Below are positions 1 to 12,281 of a stretch of 64,000 nt of DNA, piece after piece. Within the stretch, counting starts at the first letter, position 1. Each line of letters starts with the position of its first letter. The notes under the pieces are model-generated. The model was given only the letters and a program-made list of their open reading frames with translations. It was not told the origin of the DNA and searched no databases. Made by a program: the position numbers and the translations under genes. The stretch is from Paulownia fortunei (Eukaryota > Streptophyta > Magnoliopsida > Lamiales > Paulowniaceae): the NCBI GenBank assembly GCA_019321725.1, contig CM033115.1:12906673-12970672 (forward strand). The letters are read 5' to 3'.

Positions 1-2
1 TT

Positions 3-2036
3 ATGGTAAAAGAAGGTATTATTTTAGGTTACCGAGTGTCTTCCGAAAGACTTGAGGTAGACCGAGCAAAAATTATTACTATTGAAAAACTTCCACCACC
101 AATCAATGTCAAAGCTATTTATAGTTTTTTGGGACATGTCAGATTTTATAGAAGATTCATTAAAGATTTTTCAAAAATTGTAAAACCTTTATGTAATTTT
201 TTGAAAAAAGATAAGCCATTTCATTTTAATGTTGATTGTCTACAGGCCTTTGATTACATCAAGAAGGATCTCATTTCAACTCATATTATAGTGGTACCGA
301 ATTAGACTCAACCATTTGAACTTATGTGTGATGCTAATGATTATGCAGTGGGAGTAGTGCTAGGACAAAGAAAAGATAAAATCTTCAGGGTCATTTACTT
401 TACAAACCGAACACTTGATGTTGCTTAACAAAATTATACCACCACTGAAAAAGATTGTTAGCCGTTGTTTTTGCATTTGATAAATTTCGTTCTTATCTTG
501 TAGGTACCAAGGTGGTAGTATATACCAATCATGCTGCTATTAGGTACCTGTTTGCCATAAAGGATGCAAAACCAAGGCTTATCCGGCGGATACTACTTCA
601 AGAATTTGATCTTGAAATCAAAGATAAGAAGAGAAGTAAAAATGTGGTGGCGGATCACTTATCAAGGTTGGAGCAGAAAAATGAGAATTTTGAAGGATCA
701 ATTAAAGAATTTTTCCTAAATGAGTCTATTTTGGCAATCAAAGATAATTTACCTTGGTATGCAGATTTTGTGAATTATCTTGCAGGTGGATTATTACCTC
801 CGGACCTCACATATCATCAAAAGAAAAAATTCTTACATGATGTGAAATCATATCTATGGGATGATCCCTTCCTCTTTAAAAGGTGTTCAAATTCTGTGAT
901 TTGGAGATGCATTCTGATGAAGGAAACAAATAAAATTCTTAAGCATTGTCATTCATCCCCATATGGTGGTCATTTTGGACCTACAAGGACAACTTCTAAG
1001 GTATTGCAATCTGATTTTTATTGGCCAACTTTGTTTAAGAATTGTTATGCTTTTGTGCAGACATGTGACTGGTGTCAAAGGATTGGGACAATTACTAGAC
1101 GCCATGAGCTTCCTTTGACTAATATGATGGAAGTTGAACTCTTTGATATTTGGGTGATTGACTTCATGGGACCATTTCCTCCATCAAATAACCGATCATA
1201 CATTTTGCTAGTCGTGGATTATGTCTCCAAGTGGATAGAAGCAATTATCACACCTACTAATGATGCCAAGGTAGTACTTAAATTCTTTACAAATATATTT
1301 TTACTCGTTTTGGCACACCTCAAGAAATTGTAAGTGATGAAGGTTCTCATTTTTGCAATAAAATATTTAATAACCTTTTAGCTAAGTATGGTGTAAGACA
1401 CAAGGTAGCTCTTGAATATCATCCTCAATCAAATAGACAAGCTGAAATCTCAAATCAGGAAGTGAAGCAAATCCTTGAAAAAATGGTAAGCATTAATCGA
1501 AAGGATTGGACACATAAGCTTGATGATGCATTATGGGCATACCGCACAACATATAAAATTCCTATAGGTATGTTTCCTTATTGATTAATTTATGAAAAAA
1601 CTTGTCACCTTCCCATTGAGCTAGAACAAAGAGCATATTGGGCTGTACAACAATTAAACTTTGATACAAAGGTAATAGGAGAAAAAAGATTGTTGCAACT
1701 TAACAAAATGGTGGAATTTATGCTTGATGCCTATGGAAATGCTAAAATCTATAAAGAAAAAACAAAACAATAACATGATAAAATAATATTGAGAAGGGAA
1801 TTTCAACTCGGACAACTTGTGTTGCTTTTCAATTCTAGATTAGTTTTTTTTTTTTTGAGAAAATTAAAATCTAGATGGTTCGGTCCCAGTTATTGTCAAC
1901 AAGACATTTTCATTTGGGGCGGTTGATCTCAAAGGTAAGTATGACATATTATTTTGTGTCAATGGACAGAGGTTGAAATATTATTATGGCAATGAAATTT
2001 GGAAGATGTCTAGTCTTCCACTCGGAGAAGCAACCT
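3..2036 (+). pseudogene. Ty3/gypsy pol remnant (RT thumb, RNase H, integrase)
   Basis: The first 100 codons show the RT thumb/connection region with SFLGHVRFYRRFIKDFSKI. A TAG at about 303 breaks the frame, but translation continues with FELMCDANDYAVG (RNase H). A second stop and a frameshift near 455 follow. The frame 455-1333 carries the rest of RNase H, where the usual TDH reads TNH, losing a catalytic Asp, and then integrase. The integrase zinc finger has both His ([12 protein letters not shown]) and both Cys (TCDWCQR). The core Asp is in VIDFMGPF. A +1 shift near 1,300 hides the second Asp (VSDEG) and the Glu (QAEISNQE), both readable in the next frame. Similarity fades at about 2,036. 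Known for the family: a polyprotein that copies and inserts the element. Inferred: inactive. Confidence 0.9.
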
Positions 2037-3447
2037 AAGGTATTTAGTTTCGATCTAGCTAAAAACTTTAAATAAAGCGCTTCTTGGGAGGCAACCCAAG
2101 CTCTTTTTTTTCTTATTTTTGTGAGTGTTGTTATTTTTGTGATTGTTTCTTGATATTTTACTTATTTTTGTAGGTTAAAGGCTAAACACCACCCATTTTT
2201 AAGAAAGTCCCATTGTTTTACAATTCTTTCAATCATTGAGGACAATGCTTAAATTAAGTTTGAGGGAGTTCAAGAGTTTAGGATTATTACTTGTTGCTTG
2301 AAAAGTTTAGTCATAAACTATGTGCATGTTTGAAAAAAAAGTAAATATTAGAATATGTACGTTTGTTTACGTGTCTAAACATCAAAATTTAGTTTTATTT
2401 ACTTTATGAGGTCTTGTGAATTTTGATGCACTAAGTAGTTTGTTGAGTTACATTTAATTATTTAGAGATAATTTATAAGGTCTAATTATTTTCTAAATGA
2501 TTCTACCAACCTCTACAACTTGTTTGATCACTAGTCGAGGTGAAATCCTAGATGGCATAACATTAGAGAGATGATTTAGGCCATTTTTGAACTGTTTAAG
2601 CCTTTGAACTCGACATATACTTGAATTATTCCCTAGTGTCCCCTCTTGAAATTATTGAAATAATTCTTTAGACACTCCATACACATTATCGAGCTATAAA
2701 AAAAATATCCATTATTCTACCATTTTTCATATCATTTACACAATCATTCTTGAAAAGAAGAAGAAGAAGAAGAAGAAGCAAAAATAAAGAGAAGAAAAGA
2801 TTGAAAAAGGATGAAAATGAAGAGATTATGAATTGAGGTATATGATTTGAACTCCCTAAAACAAATAGACCCTCGTTGCATACAATAAAAGAAATAAGTT
2901 TGATAAAAAAGAAGAAGAATATGATGTTCAGTAAAGAAAAATGAAGGGATTGATGAAGAAGTTGGTGCTTATTTATAAAGGTTCTAGTATGATTGTGTAA
3001 AATGGATAATTTTTAGCTACAATTTTTCATATTTTTCCACCATTACCCATGCCCCACAATACAAGCTTTGGAAGTTCTTTTGATCATTGATGTTATGATC
3101 TACCTACATTAGTGGAGACTAGTGTGAAAAATAAGTCTATGGAGTTTGGTAAGCACATCGAAAGTGGATCAAATATGAGCAGTTAACTTTATAAACCTAT
3201 CCGGATGATAAATGAAAGTTGATAAACTACTACTTTCACACTCACACACACAAGACCATAAAGTTAAGTGAAACCAATATGCATATTAATATATAAACTT
3301 AATATATTTTCCTAATCTTTTGAGAGGATATATATATATATATTATATAAAACTTGCTTGATTTTGGTAACCTGATTTAAGGGGGTTTTATTCGAAATTT
3401 CATGTTTGACGCTTGAGGACAAGCAAATCTTCAAGTTTGGGGGTATT
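2037..3447 (+). other. Post-pol non-coding region and polypurine tract of the Athila-like element
   Basis: No credible frame is seen in 1.4 kb between pol and the 3' LTR. The motif GCGCTTCTTGGGAGGCAACC (about 2,077) and two similar phrases with TTGAGGACAA followed by AAGTTTG (about 2,237 and 3,413) are typical of this part of Athila-like elements. A (GAA)n microsatellite lies at 2,756-2,778. The second phrase runs into TTTGGGGGTATT at 3,436-3,447, immediately before the LTR start TGATAAG. It is the likely polypurine tract that primes plus-strand DNA synthesis. Any env-like gene has decayed beyond recognition. Confidence 0.65.
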
Positions 3448-5377
3448 TGATAAGTTGGTTTTATATCAATAAGCCTTTTGATTAACAATTAGTTTGTTTT
3501 CAAGTATTTTTGTTACTTTGTATGCAATTAGTTTGAAATCTTGTAGGTAATGACAATAAGAGAAGAAAATGGAAAGAAATAAAAAACTTGGTTAAAATGT
3601 TGAAAAATTCGAGTTGTGGTGCTACTACTGGTAGTTTTTGTATTTCAATTATAACTCTCGATTCCAATTTCATATCAACTTGATTCTTGATCCATTGGAA
3701 ATCTAAGAGAAGATAAACAACTTCTATGCTTACCATAAAATCTAATTCGGTCGATCTCAATGCGAAAAATCAAGTTCAAGAATCAACACTGGGCTGAAAT
3801 TATCTGGCATGACACATCTCTGTATTTCAGGCATAATTCTCTCCACAGATATCATATTTAGTTGATTCTAGTTCCTATGGAAATCCAAGACACAGGGATA
3901 CAATTCATTACAAGATATCAAAATCCGATTCAGCTTAGAAAGAGGCCAAAAAAATAGTTGCAATGGGTTGGACAATGTCAAAGTGCTGAAATGGAGGCTG
4001 CCATGACAGAATGCCCAACACCTAGGCGCCAAAAATAGAGTTTCTAGGCGCCGTCTGAGGCTTCCAAGATAGAATACACAGTGCTTAGGCGCCGTTATTC
4101 CGCATCTAGGTGCTGCCCTTCCAACAAAAAAGATGCTAATGCATTTTTTTGGCGACAAGTGGCAATGGATCACGAATTTTGATATTTTTATGAGATATAC
4201 ATATTAGATACACCTATACATCATTATCCATGTGATGCTATAATGAGATACACTAAATTGGTGGAGATAAAAAAAAAGAAAAAAACCTAAGAAAAATGAA
4301 AAGATTTTAGGTTTCTTATGAAGAAAAACCAAGAAAAGTGGAAGGATTTCAGGTTTCTTTTGAAAGAAAAGCCAAGAAAAATGGAAGGATTTCAAAGTTA
4401 TTTTGGAAGACTCTTAGAGGAAGAATCATTTTTTGATAAGTTTAAAAAGGATGATTAGCATCAACCAAAATGGGAGACAAAAATCCACTCTATTTTCTAG
4501 ACAGAGGAGAAGCCATTCTGGGGAGAAAGAGTCATTCTTAGAGACATGCTATTGTTGGAGGCAAGAAGAGCTTCAACCATTTATTCCACTTCACAAATTG
4601 GTGAACAATTTTCATGTTCTTTCTTATTTATTTCTTGAAGTTATATTCATCCATTATGAACTAAACTTTTCTTTCTAGAGAATGATGTAATCTTATTTGA
4701 TCATATGTTTTGAATTTCAATCAATATTAGTTCAAGTTATTCATTTTGTTTGTGTTATCTTGTTTAGTATTACATCTTGATTATTTGACTATTAATTGAG
4801 ATTGTTTGACGTATGAGATTCGACACTCGAGAGAGAAAATATTATACATAATCATAGGGATAACACAACTTAGGAATCATAGGGTTGAGAAGCTTATGAA
4901 ACCTTTGAAGTTTTAAAAAAGAATTCGTTGAACTTTTGTAGAGTTTTACTCTTGAAGTTTTATAAAGATATCGAAATTTATGTTAGAACTCATAATCAAT
5001 TCGGCACTCGAGAGAGGGAATTGATGAGTTCAGGAATTCTTAACTTACATGTGTTGTTAATTTGAATTGATATGTTTTGGAAGGAAGAACATAGGTGATA
5101 ATTAGGTGACTCATTCTCTAGAATTTCTTGCGCATAAGATGTTTGTTGAATTGTTTCTAAGAAATCCACTATTACCTTTACATTTTGTTATCTTACTGTA
5201 CCTTGTTTACCAATCATTATTCAATTTTTTAGATAAAATTGGATATATTTGAACTATGGTAGTTAATGCAATTTTTTATTACAATTCTTGTGGATACGAT
5301 ATTCAACTCACCGTTGTATTAAAACTTGACATCATGCACTTGCGGTTTGCAAAATATTTCATGAATAGTTACTATAG
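3448..5377 (+). repeat. 3' LTR of the Athila-like element
   Basis: The LTR begins TGATAAG right after the polypurine tract. The phrase TGTGGATACGATATTC about 90 bases before the end, followed by TGCACTTGCGGTTTGC, is the usual tail of Athila-like LTRs. The end is decayed. By position against the LTR at 12,282-13,736 it falls near 5,377, where CTATAG stands in for CTATCA. The alternative end is CTTATCA at 5,460-5,466, a perfect inverted match to the start. Inside are four spaced copies of a (C)TAGGCGCC-like motif at 4,018-4,115. The ORFs predicted in the LTR look accidental. Confidence 0.7.
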
Positions 5378-5800
5378 ATTATGGTGCAACCTTGATCACC
5401 TCTGTTAATGTTCTTGACCAAGGCATGTATTACATGCCTAAGTCATTTTATAACTTCTACTTATCAATAAAATATCTTTAATCCTTCTCTAAATCTGTAC
5501 TAATTGGACCACTTTACCATTCTTAGTAATTTATTTAATTAACTAAGGGCTTCAAAAGTTTGTTTGATCTTACCCATCTTCAACAAATTCTTGGGAGGTT
5601 GGCGAACTGAGCACTATCCTCAAAAGTTTTTGCCCATAAAATTCTTAAGAAGTTGGCGGATTGAGTACTACCCTCAAGGACTTTTGCCCACCAGAACATT
5701 CTTCTCGAAAATGGAAATTCTCATTTCATTGTATCAAAGGAAAGAAATATTTACGCAGATAATAAGTTCTCAAGATGATATTCTAAATATAGGATTTTTT
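5378..5800 (-). other. Junction and 3' non-coding end of the minus-strand Tat-like element
   Basis: Between the plus-strand LTR and the integrase C-terminus of the minus-strand element there is no gene. Two similar phrases, TTGGCG(A/G)A(C/T)TGAG with CCCTCAA-like neighbours, at about 5,597 and 5,653 resemble the degenerate repeats that follow integrase in Tat-like elements. A 3' LTR for the minus-strand element was not recognised and may be deleted. A short plus-strand frame (5,564-5,830) here is a shadow. Confidence 0.4.
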
Positions 5801-5814
5801 CAAGTGGCAAACAT

Positions 5815-6850
5815 TCTAAGGACGAGGTAATTTGTGCATATCTAACCCTTCCAACTTATACGCTCCTCTTGCCAGGACCTTTAGGACTTTTTAAGGTCCT
5901 TCCCAATTAGCTTCCAACTTTCCAATGGCTTTTAATGCATCACCTCGGCGTAGTACTACATCTCTCACCTAGAATTACCTCTTCTTCACTTTTCGGTTGT
6001 ATACTACTCGGAGTTAGCTTTTACATGCCTTTATTCTAATGTAAGCCCTATCCCTTCGTTCTTCTATAAAATCTAGAGCTTCTTTCATCAACTCTCGATT
6101 ATGAGTTTTATCAAAATTTTGAACTTTGTAAGTTTCCATCCCAATCTCTGCAGGGATGACTGCCTTTGCTCCATATACCAGATTAAATGATGTTTCTCAT
6201 GTTGTAGTTTTTGGACTAGTTCTATAAGCCTAAAGTATTGAACTAAACACAGTTCATCAACCCATCTTCCCCTTGACTTATCTCATGTTGTAAAATAATT
6301 CAGTTTGTGACCTTAACTTGCCCATTTTCTTGTGGATGAACTACTGATGTAAACCTCTATGTGATTTTCATTTCCTCACACCAAGCTTGGATCTTTGCTC
6401 CATTAAATTGAATGCCATTATCTGGGAACAAATCTCTGGGAACTCCATACCTGCAACATATGCTCTTCTATAAGAACTTCATTATCTCCCGCTCAGTTAT
6501 TTTAGCAAGTGGCTCTGCCTCAACCCATTTGCTAAAATAATCTACTACTACTATCAAAAACTTTTTTTGTCCTGTTACCAATAGCAATGGTCCAACTATA
6601 TGAACTCCACATTGGGCGAAAGGGCAAGAAGAGCTTATAGTCATCATCTCTTAACCAACTTTTTCACATTTTCCCTAATAGTAAGCCAAAAATACCCATC
6701 CCTTAAATTTTTTTGATAAGAGTTCTGCTCCCAGAATGATCTCAACAAAACCCTTCGTGAATTTTCATGAGTATGTATATCCCCTCATCTTTTGATAGAC
6801 ATCTCAAGTAAGGTGAAGTAAATAATATTTTGTACAATATGTCTCTAATA
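5815..6850 (-). pseudogene. Integrase of the Tat-like element (broken)
   Basis: Minus-strand translation gives GYFWLTIRENVKKLVKR after the zinc finger. Next comes the catalytic core with GPLLLVTGQKKFLIVVVDYF and SKWVEAEPLAKIT, then RYGVPRDLFPDNGIQFNG, where the second catalytic Asp is kept in PDNG. The C-terminal tail is also clear: VVLRRGDALKAIGKLEANWEG and ARGAYKLEGLDMHKLPRP, ending near 5,815. Many single stops and shifts interrupt it, so no long frame survives. The family role is insertion of element DNA into the host chromosome. This copy cannot make the protein. Confidence 0.8.
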
Positions 6851-6949
6851 AGACAAAAATGAACAACTCTATTTTTCAACCGAGGTGCCTCCCTCTTCCC
6901 TTGATGAACAATTTCTTCTTTTAGATATACTAGGATTGGGGTTCTCCAA

Positions 6950-7500
6950 TCATCCTCCTTCTCAATCTTATGTACATCAATTTCTTGTTTTATAATCCTC
7001 TGCAGAATTGGCTATTTTGGACAGGTAATCTGCTTTGTTGATTTCTGCTTTGGGGATCTGATGTATTTCCTAACTTTTAAATTGAGCTCTCATAGCTGCT
7101 ATTTGTTCAACATACTTCCTCATTATCTTCTCCTTGATATCCAATTTGCCCTCTATCCGCTAAGTCATCAATTTGGAATTAGAGTAAATCACTATGTGCT
7201 AAGCTCCTACTTCTAAGGCCATCTTGAGCCTTCGAACCAGGGCTACATACTCGGCTTCATTATTTGAATTTTACGGTGAACTCTAGCTTATCTCCTTCTA
7301 GACTAGTTAACATAATTCCTAGTGGATGATCCATCCACATGTAGCACCTACTTTTTACCCTCTTGTGCTAGTTTGGTCATCTCAAGTATAAAGTCTGCCA
7401 AAGCTTTAACTTTTATAGCAATATGCAACTAGTATTCCATATCATGCTCCCTATTTTTGTGGCCCATTTTATCATCCTTTCTGAAGTATCCATCTTGCCT
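6950..7500 (-). pseudogene. RNase H domain of the Tat-like element (broken)
   Basis: The minus strand reads GIMLTSLEGDKLEFTVKF, then NEAEYVALVRRLKMALEVGA, VIYSNSKLMT and KYVEQIAAMRAQF. It ends with HQIPKAEINKADYLSKIA. This is the second, plant-type RNase H found in Tat elements, with the NEAEY Glu, the (D/N)S motif and the N-ADxLSK end in order. Several in-frame stops are present. It lies between RT (right) and integrase (left), as expected for this lineage. Confidence 0.75.
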
Positions 7501-7739
7501 AGAGTTTGCTTTAATGACATATTGGTACGAACAACGACCCAGTATGATACAAATTAATCCCACTTTTTCAATCTCAGAGTATCTTTGCTCAGCTCCCCTT
7601 AACAACTTATTAACACAATAGATAGGTTTCTACTGAGCTTTTTATTCTTTTAATAATACTAAACTAATTGAATGCTCACCTACTGATAAATAAACATACA
7701 GTTTCTCTCCCAGGACAGGCTTGGTGAGCAAGGAAAGCT

Positions 7740-8818
7740 TAGCCAAAAAATCCTTCAGCTGCTCAAAGGCCTCCTAATATTCCTTCGTGCATTGAAACTT
7801 CATCCCTTCCTCGAAATCCTAAATTGGAAACTCCTTTAAGCTAATCTTGAAATAAAACAACTTAACGCTACTATTTTTACTGTCAAGAACTACACATCCT
7901 TAACCGCAGAAGGTGGCTTCATATCCAACACAAATTTTAACCTTCTTGGGGTTAACTTCGACCCCTCTCTCCATGAACATGTAGCCTAGAAACTTTCCTA
8001 ATCTGACACCAAATGAGCATTTGGTTGAGTTCAACTTCATGTCATATTTTTTTAATTCTCTAAAAGGTTCTGTGAGATCATCCATGTGAGACTCAACCTC
8101 TTTACTCTTCACAAGCATGTCATCCATGTGTACCTCCATATTCCGACCCAATTAATTTTTGAACATCCTGTCCACCAATCTTTGATATATGACCCCTGGT
8201 TTTTTTAATCCAAAAGGTATAACCACATAACAATAAGTACCAGTAGAAGTGACAAAGCTTACCCTCTTCTGATCATCTGGGTTTAATAGAATTTGATGGT
8301 ATCCTTGAGATTCATCTATCATACTGAGCAACTCATATCCTGATGTGGAGTCTACGAGTTGATCTATTCTTGGCAAGGGATAATGGTCTTTGGGACAGGC
8401 TTTGTTTAGGTCCCTTAAATATATACATTATATGTGGTCTTAGGCACCATCACGGCATTAAATAGCCATTCAGGGAACTAGATTTCCCTAATATGGTTGG
8501 CATCCAACAATGTTTGGACTCTTGACTGAAAGATGTCTTTTTCTGGGCGAAGTGCCTTCTTTTCTGCTTTACTAGCTTGGCTACTGGGTTGACATTTAGA
8601 TAATTCATGGCCACCTTAGAATAAATACCTACCAAACCTTGTGATGACCAAGCGAGCACATCTATATTTGCCCTAAAAAATTCCACCAACCGCTTAGCCA
8701 CATACGGTCTAAGTTGAGTTCCCATCCTGGTAGTTTTTTGTGATACCCCAAGGATTAGCTTCACAGTCATTAATTCCTTGTTATGTTGCACATGAGGTTT
8801 GGGAGCTGCAACCTTCAC
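7740..8818 (-). pseudogene. Reverse transcriptase and RT linker of the Tat-like element
   Basis: Three adjoining minus-strand frames make up the RT. 8,450-8,818 carries the linker before RT, with FFRANIDVLAW and LNVNPVAKLVKQKRRHF. 8,152-8,376 carries PRIDQLVDSTSGYELLSMID and YCYVVIPFGLKKPGVIYQRL. 7,900-8,151 has the catalytic box as HMDD, where the family has YVDD, followed by LVKSKE, CSFGV and GKFLGYM. The thumb region (about 7,740-7,860) is weaker. Frame breaks at 8,151 and between 8,376 and 8,450 inactivate it. Catalytic Asp residues are retained but the Tyr of the box is lost. Confidence 0.9.
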
Positions 8819-9039
8819 TTTTTTTCCTTATTCCATCCTTTCATAGGCGTATCTTTTTTCACAGGTCTACCTCGAATAGCCTTTTGGATAGCCTCCACAT
8901 AACACTTCCTCGTGGAATATTGATCTCTAGTCACTTCCCCAACCTTATCCCCCTACTGGAAATTTCAATTTCATGTGATATGTGGAAATACTGCATAAAA
9001 CATATTGAGCATAAGTCGTCCATGATATCATTATAAGCC

Positions 9040-9800
9040 AAAGAAACATACCATCCTAACTTTCCTTAAGGAATCAAAATCCAATAACACTGGTAATATA
9101 ATCTGGACTAGAGGCTAAACTGCCCCACTAGTGAAATCAATTAAGGAGGTCTTTACTGGCAATAGCTCTGCCTCTAACCCTATGTACTTAAAACAATCAT
9201 AGAATAAGATGTCAACTGATCTACCTATGTCTACAAAAGCCCTGGCCACATAATGATTTGCAATAGTAATTGTGATTACTAAAGCATAATTATGAGGCCT
9301 CTGGACACTACCATCATCTTGGGGTCCGAATTAAATTACAGTACCCTAAGCTACTTAAATTACCTCCTTATTTCCTTGTTTTTGCCAAAATCATGTATTT
9401 TGGCATGTGTTTTTCTAGCTCGGTGAGAGTTCCCATCAATAGGTCCTCTTATGATCATCTAGATCATACCTCTCCTTGGAGGGTTGAGCTGGATGGCCCC
9501 TAGGTTCCACCTCCTCCAGATCTGCATCCATCTCTTCTCTCCGTCCAAACTACCTATCATATTCTTTTCTTTTCTGCCCTCAAGGCTGCTCCCTATCCTT
9601 ATAGATGAACTTCTTCAAATTCTCTGCCAGGATCATTCTTTCAATATCATCTTTCAGATGATTGCAAACATCAATATTATGCCTATAGTCATTATGGAAT
9701 CTATAAAATGTTTCTCACTTGGCCTTTCTCAGAACCTCTGAATAAGTCCTGGGCCATTGCAATGCTAGATGCCCCTCTACAACTACTAGAATTTGTGAAT
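9040..9800 (-). pseudogene. Gag C-terminus and protease of the Tat-like element
   Basis: Minus-strand reading at 9,560-9,760 gives FYRFHNDYRHNIDVCNHLKD followed by DIERMILAENLKKFIYKDRE. This is the gag C-terminal segment of Tat elements (usually YCRFHRDHGH...C..L.DEIE). At 9,110-9,235 the protease active region appears as VDIGRSVDILFYDCFKYIGL, where the usual D(T/N)GSS reads DIGRS. The region ends abruptly near 9,800, where the hAT insertion begins. It has been reduced to scattered readable pieces by stops. Confidence 0.75.
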
Positions 9801-9825
9801 GAGGCATTACTAATGGTAGACATGA

Positions 9826-12281
9826 CCACGGGCAGGGTCCAAATCGGACCCGGTCCATAGGTTCATAAGCCGATTGAGGGTCCCGGGTGAACCACTGGGT
9901 CCAACCTAGTGGTTTCAAAACAAAGTAAAATTATAAAATGCCATTGCCAACGGTTAAAGTCTTTTTTTTTCATTTTCCCTATAAATACCCTTTCACTCTT
10001 CATTTTTTTTACACTTCAACTCTCAAAACTCAATTCTCTAATTTTTTACTCTCAATTATTTATTCTTAATTCTATATTCTATACTATTTCAATTTTTTTA
10101 TTAAATTATATTTCGTATTTCATTTTCTTCATCTTCAATTATTCATTATTCAATTCTATATACTAAATTTTCATTATTTATCAAGAATTGGTCGGTTTAA
10201 GCAATAGAGGTAAGAGAAAGATGTCCACTACCAACGAGCAACCAAAGCTCAACATCAATTATGAAGTTGAGTTGAGTGATGAAGAGTAAACGCACTTGTT
10301 TACTACTCAATAAACAATGAGTGATGCTCATACTCAATCTACTCTATCTCTTAAATCCTCTATTTTTACCAAATATTTTGATAAAGTGATATTTTCAAAT
10401 AGAGAGATGCGAGCAAAGTGTAAGTATTGTTCGCAATCTTACAAATTTCAATCCGGAAGAGGTTATGGATCCTTAAGAAGACATGTGAAGAAGAAACATC
10501 CAGTGTAACTTGGCATTGACTGTACCCAAACTCAAATGCTGTCATTCGCATCTTTCAGCGCCAATGGAGGTAAAAATCTTTCTTTATTTAAATATAATAA
10601 TGTTAGATGTAGAGAAAATTTAGCTAGATTTATTTTTGTTGAGCATCTTAATTTTAATTTTGCAAATAAATTCTTTTTTAATGAATTAATTTAAACAACA
10701 TATAATTTGATGGTTAAAAGTATTCCACGAACCATACTAACATGCCATGTAAAAAAATTATATAATAAAACTAAAAAGAGTTAAAAGAAATATTAAACAA
10801 TGTAAATAATAAAATTCATTTATGTAGTGATATTTGGAGTGACCATTGACAAATATATTCATATATGGGTATTACATGTCATTGAATTGATGATTCTTTG
10901 ACTATTCAAAAATGATTACTTGCATTTAGAGTTTTTGATAGCACGATGACAAATATTTCACAAATTATATTTACAATATTAGAAGAATATAATTTAGTTA
11001 ATAAAATTTTTTCAATATCATTTGACAATACTGCAGGTAATAATGCTAGTATTAATGATCTTAAAGTTGTATGTGAACCATCAATTGGTGATAAAATTTT
11101 TTATATTAGATGTGTATGTCATATTTTAAATTTATGTGTACAAGATGACGTAAAAGTTTTAGATAATCAACTTAAACCAATTAGACAAGTATTTTATTAT
11201 TAATGGACACATCCATATATTAATAAACAAAGGTTTAGATTTTGTAAGGCCAATGATGTGAGGCCTAAAAAATTTTCACGGGATGTTCCAATCCATTAGA
11301 ATTCAACATATAAATTATAGAAGAATCTATCGATTATAAAGATTTATTATGTTAATTTTTTTTACAAATTATTACTATTCATTTTCATTTATATCCACAT
11401 TATTGGACAATATGTGAAATTTTTTGTAATATTTTAAGAATATTTAATGATACTAATTTTCAATTATCTAATGTTTATTCCCCAACTTCTCATTTAATAT
11501 TATTAAATTATTATAATATTGTATCAGTTTTACATGAAAACATCAACTCCAAAGATGAAAATTTAGTAAATTGTGCTTTATCAATGTAGTTGAAATGAGA
11601 AAAATATTTTTTTGAAATTTCAGATATTAATTTAATTGCTGTTGTTTTTTATCCTAGACTTAAATTAGATAGTTTATAAGATATGTTATTAATTTATTAC
11701 AATGCTTTAATATATTATGAAAATGATTATACTCTAGATATATGAAATATTATATTTAAAGTTAGAACACTTTTAATATAGTTCCAAATATGGCTCAAAT
11801 CAACTCAAGTTAATATACATAGAACTAGTAGTAGTAGTAGTAGTTCTAGACTTACGACAATACAACTTTTACTTAGGAAATGGACTAATCGTCCTCGAGG
11901 ATCCTCAAGTTCCAACAAGGAACTTGAGAGTTATTTTAATATTTAATTTAAGTTTAATGAGACAGATGACTATGGAGAGTTCGATATTTTTGCGATGGTG
12001 GCTACAAAAAGAGCAAATGTATCTAGTTTTATTTATGATGACGAAGGAGATACTTGCTTCACCTGCCTCAACTATTACAGTGGAGTAAGTCTTTAGTGCG
12101 GGAGGTAATATATAGAGTGAGAAACACTCAACCTTATCTCCCAAAAATTTAGAAACCTAAGCATGTCTTGATGATTGGATCAAGGCCTTTGTATAATGAC
12201 AAGGTCAACCGAATTCGAAGGAAGATCAAGATGAGGACACAGATGGAACGACGACAGGAATGGATGAGAGTAATTGAGCCA
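9826..12281 (+). mobile_element. hAT DNA transposon, 3' end lost, inserted in Tat-like gag
   Basis: A plus-strand hAT copy begins near 9,826-9,833. CAGGGTCC at 9,833 is a plausible left terminus because many plant hAT ends start CAGGG or TAGGG. It contains an AT-rich promoter-like leader and a broken transposase from 10,221 to about 12,275. The right terminus is missing: sequence jumps directly to an LTR start at 12,282. No inverted terminus or 8-bp duplication was found, so removal of the right end by a later event is inferred. Confidence 0.7.
10221..12275 (+). pseudogene. hAT transposase pseudogene (BED zinc finger to dimerisation domain)
   Basis: The original start is probably the ATG at 10,221, in frame with the 10,317-10,508 segment but separated from it by two TAA stops. 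That segment holds the BED-type zinc finger: RAKCKYCSQSYKFQSGRGYG then LRRHVKKKHP, with C-x2-C and H-x4-H ligands. The frame 10,946-11,203 has the RNase H-like core wording FSISFDNTAGNNASINDL and RCVCHILNLCVQD. The C-terminal dimerisation region near 12,060-12,175 reads ASPASTITVE, VFSAGGN, STLSPK and ACLDDWI. Domain order and spacing fit a full-length hAT transposase, but it is riddled with stops. Confidence 0.88.

Larger units (their letters stand above)
1..5377 (+). mobile_element. Athila-like Ty3/gypsy retrotransposon, 3' part
   Basis: The window opens inside the pol gene of a plus-strand Ty3/gypsy element. Order seen: end of reverse transcriptase, RNase H, integrase, a long non-coding stretch, a polypurine tract and the 3' LTR. 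Integrase after RNase H defines Ty3/gypsy. The wording of pol and the long gap between integrase and the 3' LTR suit the Athila group, which often keeps an env-like remnant there. No env-like frame is visible here. The copy is dead, with several stops and frameshifts. The 5' half lies outside the window, so no target duplication can be tested. The right border is uncertain: 5,377 by analogy with the LTR at 12,282, or 5,466 if the inverted heptamer CTTATCA there is the true end. Confidence 0.85.

Noticed and set aside
3868..4173. 101-codon minus-strand frame in the first LTR
   Set aside because: Lies wholly in LTR sequence, and its composition is set by the repeated TAGGCGCC motifs.
5460..5466. 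CTTATCA as the definite right end of the first LTR
   Set aside because: It is a perfect inverse of the LTR start, but comparison with the LTR at 12,282 places the end about 90 bases earlier. It is left as an alternative.
5564..5830. 88-codon plus-strand frame
   Set aside because: Antisense to the integrase C-terminal end and the following repeat of the Tat-like element.
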